Part shown: positions 1-6,722 of the stretch, in pieces
Layout of the letters: each line of letters opens with the position of its first letter
Numbering within the stretch: position 1 is the stretch's first letter
From: an uncultured Desulfovibrionaceae bacterium
Lineage (GTDB): Bacteria > Desulfobacterota > Desulfovibrionia > Desulfovibrionales > Desulfovibrionaceae
Direction: 5' to 3'
Assembly (NCBI GenBank): GCA_949427775.1
Contig: CASQEL010000068.1
Coordinates: 1-8,477 of the forward strand
DNA length: 8,477 nt
Notes under the pieces: model-generated
Seen by the model: the letters and a program-made list of their open reading frames with translations, nothing else
Told to the model about the DNA's origin: nothing
Databases searched by the model: none
Made by a program: the position numbers and the translations under genes

Positions 1-1087
1 CCCTCTTGGCTTTTTTGACGTCCATCCCCAGTTCCGCGGCCATCATGCCGCAGAGGGCGGACACTTCCAGCGAATGCTGCAACACGTTCTGCGTAAAGGA
101 GGTGCGGTAGCGCAACTGTCCGAGAAGGCGGATAATTTCCGGATGAATGCCGTGCACGCCGGCATCAAACGTAGCCTGTTCGCCCACTTCCCGGACCTGC
201 ACGTCCAATTCCTGTTCGCACTTCTGGACAATATCCTCGATACGGGCCGGATGGATGCGGCCGTCCTGAATAAGACGTTCCAACGCCATCTTGGCGATCT
301 GACGCCGCAACGGGCTATAGGCTGACAGGATGACTGTTTCCGGTGTATCATCTATGATAAGGTCCACACCGGTCGCCGCTTCAAGGGCACGGATATTGCG
401 CCCTTCGCGGCCGATAATGCGGCCTTTCATATCTTCACTGGGCAGCGTCACGGCAGTGACCGTCTGTTCTCCCACATAGTCGCCCGCATAACGCTGAATG
501 ACATTGCAGATGATTTCCTTGGCCTTGCGATCCGCCGTTTCCCGGGCTTCCGTTTCAATGAGTCGAATCATCCGGGCCGCTTCGTGACGGGTGCGCGCCT
601 CCACTTCTTCAAACAGCCGGGCTTTGGCCTCCTCGGCCGTCAATCCCGATATTTCCTGCAGGCGCTGTTCCTGCTCGTTGATGCGAATAGTCAGATATTC
701 CTCAGATTCCGCCAATTGGCGTTCCTTGCGGGTCAATTCCTTTTCAGCGGCCAACATCTCATGTTCTTTCTCCGTGGCCTTTTCGAGCTTTTCCTCAAGA
801 CGCCCGCCGATTTCTTCCAATTTGCGCTCGCGGGCTTTGAGTTCGCGCTCACGCTCCTTGAACTCCATTTCCATCTCGCGCTTCTGATTAAACAGATCAT
901 CCTGTCCCTGGATGAGAATTTCCTTTTTCTGCGCCTGAGCTTCTTTACGGGCTTCCTCCACGATACGCTTGGCCAATTCGTCCGCGTCTCCGACGCGTTT
1001 GGCGGCGATCGTCTTGTGCAGCACAGCGCCCGCGCCGCCGCCTATGATCACCCCCACAACGGCAATGACTATGTCCATGAATTCCAT
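1..1087 (-). CDS. rny: Ribonuclease Y, N-terminal 362 residues (3' end cut by window edge)
   Basis: RNase Y is a membrane-anchored endoribonuclease that starts mRNA decay. The reading frame is open from 1087 to the left edge. Residues 5-24 form a hydrophobic anchor (MDIVIAVVGVIIGGG). Residues about 35-200 are a highly charged coiled coil rich in Glu, Lys and Arg. A KH RNA-binding domain follows, with GRIIGREGRN at 222-231 and IIDDTPE at 244-250. The HD phosphohydrolase domain begins near 310; its first metal-ligand histidine is H338 in QHSLEV. The window ends just before the HD dipeptide itself, so about 30% of the usual length of about 520 residues is missing. ATG 1087 is chosen because GGAGG (1102-1098) lies 10 bases upstream; the in-frame ATG at 1078 would be 19 bases away. 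It is separated from the 6S RNA gene by a long leader. Family assignment is very secure. Confidence 0.97.
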   Translation of the reverse strand, partial: MEFMDIVIAVVGVIIGGGAGAVLHKTIAAKRVGDADELAKRIVEEARKEAQAQKKEILIQGQDDLFNQKREMEMEFKERERELKARERKLEEIGGRLEEKLEKATEKEHEMLAAEKELTRKERQLAESEEYLTIRINEQEQRLQEISGLTAEEAKARLFEEVEARTRHEAARMIRLIETEARETADRKAKEIICNVIQRYAGDYVGEQTVTAVTLPSEDMKGRIIGREGRNIRALEAATGVDLIIDDTPETVILSAYSPLRRQIAKMALERLIQDGRIHPARIEDIVQKCEQELDVQVREVGEQATFDAGVHGIHPEIIRLLGQLRYRTSFTQNVLQHSLEVSALCGMMAAELGMDVKKAKR

Positions 1088-1399
1088 GGGCCTTATTCCT
1101 CCCTATTATGATCACGGGCCGCAAAGCCCCGGCACGACGCCGGGGCGGCTCCGACACGAGGGCACAGCGCGGACATCTCCCGAAAGGCAACGCCCGGCGG
1201 CGGTATCGGCGTCGACCGAAAACACGCGCAGCCCCACAACCGCGGCGACGACGCCGCAACAATTTTACCCGGAAGACAGGATCTGGAAGATGGGAAGGAA
1301 ACCGCATTGTTCCGCAAAAAAGACGCGAAACATCCCTTTTGCTCTCGAACAAGAAGCAAAATACGGTTGCGGCCTGGAAAAGCACACTAAAGAGGTTGT
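1088..1399 (-). other. Non-coding leader between 6S RNA and rny
   Basis: These 312 bases contain no credible gene on either strand; the open frames crossing them are GC-rich shadows without recognisable domains. The segment holds the rny Shine-Dalgarno (1103-1097), a GC hairpin (1126-1146) and a GC-rich central part. A weak minus-strand -10-like TAAAAT lies at 1269-1264, but no convincing -35 was found, so the rny promoter is not located. rny may be read through from 6S/zapA or have its own promoter here. Confidence 0.6.
1126..1146 (-). promoter_or_regulatory. Perfect 8-bp GC hairpin in the rny leader
   Basis: The arms GCCCCGGC (1126-1133) and GCCGGGGC (1139-1146) are perfectly complementary around the 5-base loop ACGAC. 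On the transcribed minus strand the stem is followed by only TTT and then GCGG, so it is a poor intrinsic terminator. It ends about 38 bases before the rny start codon and just upstream of the Shine-Dalgarno. It could be an mRNA-stability or processing stem, or a weak attenuator of rny. The structure is seen directly; the role is inferred. Confidence 0.45.
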
Positions 1400-1584
1400 A
1401 AAAAACCCCAGGGCGCCGTGTGAAGCACGCAGTGCAGAACCTGGTTACCCAGGTGGGCGCCAAGTTCTCCCTTTCAGGCTTCCCGGCAGGCCGGGCATGC
1501 ACACCAGAGAGAAACCCCGGCTCCCGTTTTTATGCTTGTAAGGTCAGCACCAGCACATCCATCACGAACACCCCAGGGAGATAT
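1400..1584 (-). ncRNA. ssrS: 6S RNA
   Basis: 6S RNA binds the sigma-70 RNA polymerase holoenzyme by mimicking an open promoter and represses many promoters in stationary phase. Read on the minus strand, the 5' end is ATATCTCCCTGGGGTGTTCG, closely resembling the start of E. coli 6S RNA. The terminal part contains GTGTGCATG, then a CCCGG/CCGGG hairpin (1482-1495), then AAGCCT, matching the conserved E. coli block. A second hairpin, ACCTGG with a GTAA loop and CCAGGT (1439-1454), matches the E. coli 3'-side stem. The 3' end CACGGCGCCCTGGGG pairs with the 5' end (CGTG/CACG; CCC and GGG blocks around a U-U mismatch). Six T residues follow (1405-1400), giving a length of about 185, typical for the family. 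It starts about 12 bases after the zapA stop, the same neighbour as in E. coli. Exact ends are estimates. Confidence 0.93.
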
Positions 1585-1592
1585 GCGCAACA

Positions 1593-1622
1593 ATGTTACG
1601 CCGTATCCTCTATTTTTGTGAG
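1593..1622 (-). promoter_or_regulatory. Candidate sigma-70 promoter for 6S RNA
   Basis: On the minus strand, CTCACA (1622-1617, 4 of 6 matches to the -35 consensus) is followed after 18 bases by TAACAT (1598-1593, 4 of 6 to the -10). The estimated 6S start at A1584 lies 9 bases past the -10. The element overlaps the last codons and stop of zapA. Both hexamers are weak, so processing of 6S RNA from a zapA transcript is an equally good explanation. Confidence 0.3.
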
Positions 1623-1868
1623 CAGCGCATCGATGCGACTCCGCACATCGGCAAACTGCTTGTGCGACTGTAACAGGTCATCGGCAAGCCCAAGCACCAG
1701 AAAGGTCAGCAAAATTTCCTTGCTGTTGTGTCCTCCGTGAGACCTCAGCTTTTCATACCGTTCTTCGACAAGGGCCTTGGCGCTTTCCACGCGTTCCTGA
1801 TCGGCTCCCGCGCGAAAGGCTATATCCTGTCCAAGAACCGTAAGTTCGAAAGTCTGCATTGCGCTCAC
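1596..1868 (-). CDS. zapA: Cell division protein ZapA
   Basis: ZapA is a small cytoplasmic protein that binds FtsZ and bundles its filaments at the division ring. The product is about 90 residues, near the usual family size. The N-terminal domain reads QTFELTVLGQDIAFRAGADQ (residues 5-24), the typical beta-strand start where ZapA family members have a short motif ending in G..I. Residues about 25-90 are alpha-helical (ESAKALVEERYEKL, then LLTFLVLGLADDLLQ), forming the dimerising coiled coil. Start choice is uncertain: GTG 1868 gives MSAMQTFE, while ATG 1859 gives MQTFE. The only purine-rich stretch (AAGGCGG, 1878-1872) is 3 bases from the GTG and 12 from the ATG, so ATG 1859 may be the true start. 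The ZapB-like gene ends 8 bases upstream, implying cotranscription, and 6S RNA follows directly. Confidence 0.88.
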   Translation of the reverse strand: MSAMQTFELTVLGQDIAFRAGADQERVESAKALVEERYEKLRSHGGHNSKEILLTFLVLGLADDLLQSHKQFADVRSRIDALLTKIEDTA

Positions 1869-1876
1869 AGGCCGCC

Positions 1877-2158
1877 TTACCCGTCACTGCCATAGTCCTT
1901 CAGACGTTGCAGCAATCCGTCTATGCGTTGCAGCACGGCGTCCTTCACCTGCTGCTCCTGGGTGAGGGATTCCTTCAGCGCGCGTTTTTCCTCTTCAGAG
2001 GTGGCGAGAAGAGATTCGGCGGCGACAACATCTTCACGAAGCCGACTGTTTTCGGCCCGCAACCGATCCACTTCCGCCATCAGACCCGCGACACGGTTTT
2101 CTAAAAGATCGAGGAGTTCCATGAGAAGAACACTATCACTCACGGCTTCTGAACGCAA
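1877..2158 (-). CDS. Small coiled-coil protein, ZapB-like
   Basis: The product is a short acidic coiled coil throughout. It runs from a leucine-rich opening (LLMELLDLLENRV) through heptad-like segments (VDRLRAENSRLREDV, then EEEKRALKESL) to a helical end (VLQRIDGLLQRLKDY). There is no signal peptide or membrane segment. Its size (81-93 residues depending on start) and its place immediately before zapA fit a ZapB-type division protein, which in E. coli binds ZapA at the Z ring. Low-complexity coiled coils align easily, so the name rests largely on context. Start codons are ambiguous: TTG 2158 has GGAG 13 bases upstream, whereas GTG 2143 and ATG 2122 have no clear Shine-Dalgarno. It lies 59 bases after glmU; that gap holds no terminator followed by T residues, so glmU, this gene and zapA probably form one operon. 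Confidence 0.72.
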   Translation of the reverse strand: MRSEAVSDSVLLMELLDLLENRVAGLMAEVDRLRAENSRLREDVVAAESLLATSEEEKRALKESLTQEQQVKDAVLQRIDGLLQRLKDYGSDG

Positions 2159-2217
2159 GGCGGATCGCTCACTCCATCACGGATTGACGCTCTTTTTGCC
2201 TTATAGGCGACAGACTG

Positions 2218-3576
2218 TCAGCTTTTGCGCGGCAGATTGGTCTGTCGTCCGCGTGCAACGGCCAGCGTATTGTCCGGAACATTTTTGGTGATTACCGACC
2301 CCGCGCCGACCAGAGCCTGTTCTCCCACACTGACCGGAGCGACCAGAGCCGTGTTGCTCCCGATGAACGCCCTCGGCCCTATCACTGTCTTGTGTTTGTT
2401 CGTGCCGTCATAATTGCAGGTGATGGTGCCCGCGCCGATGTTGGTGCCCTCCCCGACCTCGGCATCCCCGATATAGCTGAGATGATTGGCTTTGGCCCCC
2501 TGACCCAAGCGGGCTTTCTTCAATTCCACAAAGTTGCCCACATGCGCGCGCGCTTCCAAAACGGCTCCCGGACGCAGACGCGCGTGCGGGCCGACCAGGG
2601 CTCCCGGCCCCACTTCCGCCTTTTCCAGATGACTGAAGGAACGGATGACCGCGCCTTCGGCCACGACGGCGTCGCGCAGAACACAGTGCGATTCGATACA
2701 AGCGCCACGCGCCACGCGGCTGCAACCGTAGATTTCACAAGGCCCGTACAGCTCCGCGCCGGGTTCTATGCGCGCGCGCGGACTGACGCGGATCAGCTCG
2801 GCCGCGTGCAGAATGACGCCGGATTGCAGCAGGTTCTGCACCTGTTGCAGGCCCAGCAGCGCCTCGGAGCGGGAAAGTTCCACCGGCGAATTGACGCCGA
2901 AGAGATTCGGATCGTCGCCGCATTCCACGCCGCGCACCGTATACTGATTTTCCACGGCCAGTCCGATAAGATCCGTGATATAGTATTCGCCGCTTTTGTT
3001 GGCATTGGTCAGGTGGGGCAAGAGCTGCCGCACCATGGCAAGGTTCAGGCAATACAGTCCGGCGTTGACCTCTTTGGGTTCCGGTCCGTACAAATCTTCA
3101 TCGTAGTCTTTTGCCTCCACCACGGCGACAACCCGGCCGTGGTGGCGTACCACGCGACCATACGCCGCCGGATCCTGCAAGGTTATGGTGGCGAACGACA
3201 AATCCGCCTGCTCGGACTCGCGCAAAAACATTTCCGGCAGCCGGGCGCCGAGCAACGGCGTGTCGCCGTTCACTACCAACACATGAGTGCATCCGGCATC
3301 TTCCAGAGCAGGGAGCGCCTGCATAAGCGCGTGCCCCGTGCCGAGTTGCTCTTCCTGCACCACAAAATGCAGTCCCTCATCCCCAAATGCCGCCCGCACC
3401 ATGTCGGCCCGATGCCCGATGACGGTCCAGACGGCATCCCGGAAGAGCGGGCGCAAGGCATCCGCCACGAAACGGAGCATGGGCTCGCCGAGCAATGTCT
3501 GCAATACTTTCGGCTTGTCGGAATGCATGCGAGTACCTTTGCCCGCGGCCAAAATCAGCGCGCCATATTTCGGCAT
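2218..3576 (-). CDS. glmU: Bifunctional GlcNAc-1-P uridyltransferase / GlcN-1-P acetyltransferase
   Basis: GlmU acetylates glucosamine-1-phosphate with acetyl-CoA and then transfers UMP from UTP, giving UDP-GlcNAc for peptidoglycan and lipid A. The 452-residue protein is full length for the family. The N-terminal pyrophosphorylase domain (about 1-230) shows LILAAGKGTRM (7-17), K23, QLGTGHA (77-83), NGDTP with metal-binding D105, and GVNS with N229. A linker leads to the left-handed beta-helix acetyltransferase domain (about 250-440) of hexapeptide repeats. It contains R335, K353, the KANHLSYIGD block with catalytic H365, and CNYDGTNKHKT with N388 and K394; these sit two residues from the E. 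coli active-site positions. ATG 3576 is supported by AAGGAG, with GGAG 7 bases upstream. It heads the housekeeping cluster and is preceded by a long non-coding region. Confidence 0.98.
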   Translation of the reverse strand: MPKYGALILAAGKGTRMHSDKPKVLQTLLGEPMLRFVADALRPLFRDAVWTVIGHRADMVRAAFGDEGLHFVVQEEQLGTGHALMQALPALEDAGCTHVLVVNGDTPLLGARLPEMFLRESEQADLSFATITLQDPAAYGRVVRHHGRVVAVVEAKDYDEDLYGPEPKEVNAGLYCLNLAMVRQLLPHLTNANKSGEYYITDLIGLAVENQYTVRGVECGDDPNLFGVNSPVELSRSEALLGLQQVQNLLQSGVILHAAELIRVSPRARIEPGAELYGPCEIYGCSRVARGACIESHCVLRDAVVAEGAVIRSFSHLEKAEVGPGALVGPHARLRPGAVLEARAHVGNFVELKKARLGQGAKANHLSYIGDAEVGEGTNIGAGTITCNYDGTNKHKTVIGPRAFIGSNTALVAPVSVGEQALVGAGSVITKNVPDNTLAVARGRQTNLPRKS

Positions 3577-3580
3577 ATGG

Positions 3581-3596
3581 ACTCTCCTTCGGGAGT
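3581..3596 (-). promoter_or_regulatory. Small hairpin overlapping the glmU Shine-Dalgarno
   Basis: In the minus-strand RNA, ACUCCC can pair with GGAGAGU around the loop GAA: six base pairs with one bulged A. The GGAG used as ribosome binding site (3587-3584) lies in the 3' arm. This could modestly reduce glmU translation or act as a switch. The pairing is visible; a regulatory role is a guess, and a stem this short may simply melt. Confidence 0.25.
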
Positions 3597-3745
3597 TGCT
3601 TGCGACATACTGCCTCTGGTTTCAGGCCGGAGCAGATTCGTATCCTCTACATATACAATGCTCCGCGCGGCAGCCGAAGCTGACGCCCGCGCCCGAAAAC
3701 AACGCGAATTCACGTTCCCGCCACATGTCAAGAGCCGGATCGATA

Positions 3746-3767
3746 TTGAAATTGAAGGCAATTTCAA
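3746..3767. repeat. Perfect 9-bp inverted repeat in the glmU upstream region
   Basis: TTGAAATTG (3746-3754) and CAATTTCAA (3759-3767) are exact reverse complements separated by AAGG. The site lies about 170 bases before the glmU start and downstream of the candidate promoter, so it would be in the transcribed leader. It could be a binding site for a dimeric regulator or an RNA stem. It lacks a following T run in the minus direction, so it is not an obvious terminator. No matching second copy was noticed in the window. Confidence 0.5.
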
Positions 3768-3814
3768 GGCGAATCCGCTCCGGAACACCATCGACGCGGC
3801 GAACGTGCGGCGGA

Positions 3815-3843
3815 ATGTTACCGATCCCGGACGGTCCTGTCCA
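3815..3843 (-). promoter_or_regulatory. glmU: Candidate sigma-70 promoter upstream of glmU
   Basis: On the minus strand TGGACA (3843-3838, 5 of 6 matches to the -35) and TAACAT (3820-3815, 4 of 6 to the -10) are separated by exactly 17 bases. Transcription would start near 3807 and give a leader of about 230 bases before glmU. This is the best-spaced pair I found in the region, but such matches also occur by chance. Confidence 0.35.
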
Positions 3844-4101
3844 GTATTGCGCTTATGCCTTCGCGGCGGCCGCCCGCTCCCGCATGTTTATCATGTCACC
3901 TTGCGATGGCATCAGGTTCTCGCCGCAATCATACACCAAAGCAACGCAAGATTCAAAAGAGCTGAGGCGGTAAACATGTCAGCATCATTACTGTCCGATA
4001 AAATTTATGCTGAAATTGCAACTTTGTTGTGCCAAAAATGCCCATGTCTCTTTTGAAAGTGTATAATATACTAAAATAATTATAAAATATACAAAACAAG
4101 T

Positions 4102-4137
4102 TGCTCGTTGTCTTCGTTCCTGTGGGGGGAGCGAGCA
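4102..4137 (-). terminator. Weak intrinsic terminator candidate after the DUF3800-TPR gene
   Basis: On the minus strand TGCTCG and CGAGCA form a 6-bp stem starting a few bases after the stop codon. The 24-base loop is long. A T/A-rich run follows (AACTTGTTTTGTATATTTTA). The position is right for ending the accessory operon, but the long loop and interrupted T tract make it weak. Confidence 0.3.
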
Positions 4138-4140
4138 GCA

Positions 4141-6651
4141 TCAACAATAATTGAACGGCAGAACGCACTGGGCCAGCCGTTCATCCGGGCTTTCCACGGC
4201 AAGAAGTTGCCGGATGAGGGGCTCGCTGTCCGGCAGGATGGCCGCAAGCTCATGCAGGCGACGCCTTACCCCCCCCATGTCGGGACGTAGTGCGCCCATG
4301 GACAGGGCAATGGCCCAGGTGATGATTTCCACAGTCAACATGCCGGCATCGCCCATTGCTTGTCCGATACTTTCAACCAAAGCCTTGCGCAGGTCGATGT
4401 CATCCCGGTCGGTCATGAGCCAGCGGTGATACTGAATAATCGGCCAAGGATGCCCGGCGGCAAAGCCGCTGCCCAGGCGCGCCCAGCGCGCTTGCTTGCC
4501 CAGATAGATGGCGCGCTCCTCCGCCGTGCCCCGGCGGGAGAGATAGCGCGTCAGCAAATAGTGGCCGTAGCGGTTCTTCATGCCCTCCGCACCTGCCATG
4601 CAGGCGGCAAAGGCGGGAATGTCCCGCCCCAGAGCGGCTTCCACCAGACGGCGCGCTTCGGTGTCGTCCACGTTGGGCCTGTCCATGCAGGCAATGGCCA
4701 GATAGGTTTGCGTCTGTGCGGACTGCCGCCGGGCCTCGTCTTCCGGCAGCAGGGCGAACTGCTGCAACGCCTGCCGGAAAAAGCGGCAGGCCCCGGCAAG
4801 ATCCCGCTGGAAGGCGCGATACTGGCCAAGACTGCTCAGAATTTTGCCATCCCAGAGAGCCGCCCCGGTCAGGCGACCGTTTTCATCGGGGTTCCATGGC
4901 GCAAGGCGGGCCTCAGCCCGGGCAAAGGAAAAGGCGTTGGCATCGCTCACGGCCAGCCGCAAGGCTACATGCAGCTCCGCCACGGGATCAAGGGTTCCCA
5001 TTTGCGGCGCAAGACGGGCAAGTCGACATTTGACTTCGTTCAGATCGTCGCTGGCGGCGTCGCCCTTGTGGTTGAGATGTGCCAGTCGGGCGGCAAGCCA
5101 GAAAAAATTTGTGGCAAGATCGTCTGTCCGCATGGCGGAGAGCCACTGGGCCATGCCTTCCAGCACGGGCAATTCGTATGCCTTGTTCAGGAGGTAGTCC
5201 TGCATGGCCCGTGCGTATGGCTCCCAGAGGGCCACATCCGCCTGGCAACGCCGTTGCAGCACCTCCAGCGCGTGGGAGACAAGCAGTCCGGGCCGCAGGT
5301 TGGCTTCCACAAGCTGCTGCCAGTCCGAAGCGTCAGGATTTTTGCCGATCATGACGTTATGACAGAGGGACAGGACGGGCGCATCCAGACGCACAAGGCA
5401 GGAATCCAGCAGGCCGCTTTCCTTCAGGGCGGCCCGGATGTCGGGCTGTTTGCTTTGCCAGCAGTAGGAAACCACATCGGCCCAAGCGCAGTATGGATTG
5501 TTCTTGTCGGTAAATTCGAGTTGCTGGATACGGATTTTTTCGGCACGTTCGGGGTCTTCGCGAGTCAGTTCTGCCTGGAGCATCTTTTCACCGAAGTCTG
5601 TTACCGTTTCTGCCGTATACTGGCCTCGCTGCTCAATACAAATGGAAAGCTGTGAGGGCTGACCGTTGACCGGCAAGGGGAGCAGACGCCACACCCATTT
5701 GACAAGTTCGCGAACGGATTGCAGCCAACCCTCGCGGCTCTGAATTTTCAGTGCGGACTGTGACAGGCCGAGAATGCCGCAAGGCTGGCGCAACAGTTCC
5801 GCAAAGGTGGGCAGCACGCGAGAGGTCGATTCCGTGCAGTGCAATTTCAGATGCGGTAGAGGTTCGCCGTCCCGTGTGCAGACGGCGACGACGTAGCCCT
5901 CGCTGCCGCTTTCGTCCGTGCTGAAACGCTGCCCGCTTTCGTCGATATAAATGAACCAGCGCTGTGCGGGCGGCATGTGTGTCAGGCGGTGATCGGTATC
6001 CCCGGGAATGGCCGTCCGCGAGGTGGGTTGCACATATTCCGGATCGTCAAGAATATTGCCGAAAATTTTCTGAGCATTGGCATGCCACTGCAACGCCGCC
6101 TGCAATCCGTCCCTGTTAAGGTGACGTTGCCACTGCTTGCCTGCAATCCATTTGATTTGCCGCGCAGCCTTTTTTCTGAACCAGCCTGCCCGCTGCGGCA
6201 ATTCCCGCCAGTAGCGTATCATGACCTCGGAACATAGGTCATTTTGTAGTAGTTTGTCGAGATGCGCCCGCTCACGTGCGGCATTTTCGCCCTTGCGGCG
6301 CGCTTCCCCGATGCGCGTTTCCCAGACAGGGTCATCTTGGGCCAGCGCGCGCAGATCTGCTTCCAATGATCCGGGATCCTTGCCGTCCGCCGTGGCGTAC
6401 TGAATTTCTTTCAGCAGTGCCTCAAGCCTTTCCTCGATACGCTGTTGCGCCTGTCGAGAAGGGGGCGTGCTCTTGCTGGCAAACAGCGGTTTTTCCGGCG
6501 CGGGCAAGCTGTCCGGGGACGCATATTTCTTCAAGAGCGCGCGTTGCAGGTTGTTCATGCTCTCCCGCAGACCGATGGTCAGATCCGACATGGCAAGGCA
6601 GACGGTAAGGGCATCATGAAGCTGGCTGACGGGTTTCGGGAGTGCGGTCAT
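4141..6651 (-). CDS. DUF3800-like (RNase H-fold) protein with C-terminal TPR-like domain, 836 aa
   Basis: I do not recognise a named protein. Residues about 1-225 are helical and charged, with coiled-coil-like stretches near 65-135. The middle (about 231-400) looks like a DUF3800 domain: WFIYIDESG (232-240, with D237 and E238), then ICIEQRGQY (337-345, E340), then NPYCAWADVVSYCW (385-398, D392). This spacing of acidic residues fits the RNase H-like catalytic set of that family, suggesting a nuclease, though activity is unproven. From about 480 to the end it is alpha-helical and TPR-like, with NAFSF (572-576), GHPW (733-736) and a terminal PFNYC (832-836). These motifs recur in the upstream protease-TPR protein, so the two C-terminal domains appear homologous. 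ATG 6651 has AAGGA 6 bases upstream. It follows the protease gene by 71 bases on the same strand. There is no signal peptide or membrane segment, so it is probably cytoplasmic. Confidence 0.8.
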   Translation of the reverse strand: MTALPKPVSQLHDALTVCLAMSDLTIGLRESMNNLQRALLKKYASPDSLPAPEKPLFASKSTPPSRQAQQRIEERLEALLKEIQYATADGKDPGSLEADLRALAQDDPVWETRIGEARRKGENAARERAHLDKLLQNDLCSEVMIRYWRELPQRAGWFRKKAARQIKWIAGKQWQRHLNRDGLQAALQWHANAQKIFGNILDDPEYVQPTSRTAIPGDTDHRLTHMPPAQRWFIYIDESGQRFSTDESGSEGYVVAVCTRDGEPLPHLKLHCTESTSRVLPTFAELLRQPCGILGLSQSALKIQSREGWLQSVRELVKWVWRLLPLPVNGQPSQLSICIEQRGQYTAETVTDFGEKMLQAELTREDPERAEKIRIQQLEFTDKNNPYCAWADVVSYCWQSKQPDIRAALKESGLLDSCLVRLDAPVLSLCHNVMIGKNPDASDWQQLVEANLRPGLLVSHALEVLQRRCQADVALWEPYARAMQDYLLNKAYELPVLEGMAQWLSAMRTDDLATNFFWLAARLAHLNHKGDAASDDLNEVKCRLARLAPQMGTLDPVAELHVALRLAVSDANAFSFARAEARLAPWNPDENGRLTGAALWDGKILSSLGQYRAFQRDLAGACRFFRQALQQFALLPEDEARRQSAQTQTYLAIACMDRPNVDDTEARRLVEAALGRDIPAFAACMAGAEGMKNRYGHYLLTRYLSRRGTAEERAIYLGKQARWARLGSGFAAGHPWPIIQYHRWLMTDRDDIDLRKALVESIGQAMGDAGMLTVEIITWAIALSMGALRPDMGGVRRRLHELAAILPDSEPLIRQLLAVESPDERLAQCVLPFNYC

Positions 6652-6722
6652 ACAATTTCCTTTTGAGCTTGTTCGGCATGTCCGGCACTATGCGCGGCGG
6701 GACGTTTCAAATGCTTGCACCA

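Larger units (their letters stand above)
3577..4140. other. 564-base intergenic region between the accessory pair and glmU
   Basis: No credible protein gene was found on either strand. From right to left it contains a weak terminator-like hairpin behind the DUF3800-like gene, a very AT-rich block, a candidate minus-strand promoter (3843-3815), a perfect 9-bp inverted repeat (3746-3767) and the glmU ribosome binding site. By count, 4021-4100 has 20 G or C in 80 bases, and 4061-4090 has 2 in 30. This sharp composition change suggests a boundary between accessory and housekeeping DNA. A looser inverted repeat (TCAGCAT 3979-3985 and ATGCTGA 4007-4013) is also present, with no assigned role. Confidence 0.7.

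Noticed and set aside
945..1502. Minus-strand frame of 185 codons across the 6S RNA and the rny leader
   Set aside because: It runs through the structured 6S RNA and into rny in another frame; the product is Arg/Cys-rich with no family resemblance.
3555..3791. Minus-strand frame of 78 codons overlapping the glmU start
   Set aside because: No Shine-Dalgarno, no recognisable motif, and it overlaps the glmU ribosome binding site and first codons.
3850..3894. Short minus-strand frame (MINMRERAAAAKA) preceded by AAGGTG
   Set aside because: Only 13 codons; the Shine-Dalgarno match is partial and too close to the first ATG. It could be a leader peptide or a gene remnant, but the evidence is too thin to call.
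2392..4056. Long plus-strand open frame of 554 codons opposite glmU and its upstream region
   Set aside because: It is antisense to a full-length, clearly functional glmU; its translation is rich in His, Arg and Gln with no recognisable domain, and it spans non-coding DNA.
4055..4071. Plus-strand TATAAT within GTATAATATAC as a promoter
   Set aside because: No acceptable -35 at 16-18 bases, and it would transcribe antisense into the accessory genes; a TATAAT match is expected in such AT-rich sequence.
3953..4168. Minus-strand frame of 71 codons in the AT-rich intergenic region
   Set aside because: It overlaps the end of the DUF3800 gene, has no ribosome binding site, and its composition reflects AT-rich non-coding DNA.
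4360..5655. Plus-strand open frame of 431 codons opposite the DUF3800-TPR gene
   Set aside because: The minus-strand frame has real domain motifs and a Shine-Dalgarno; the plus frame has neither and is a mirror effect of GC-rich codon use.
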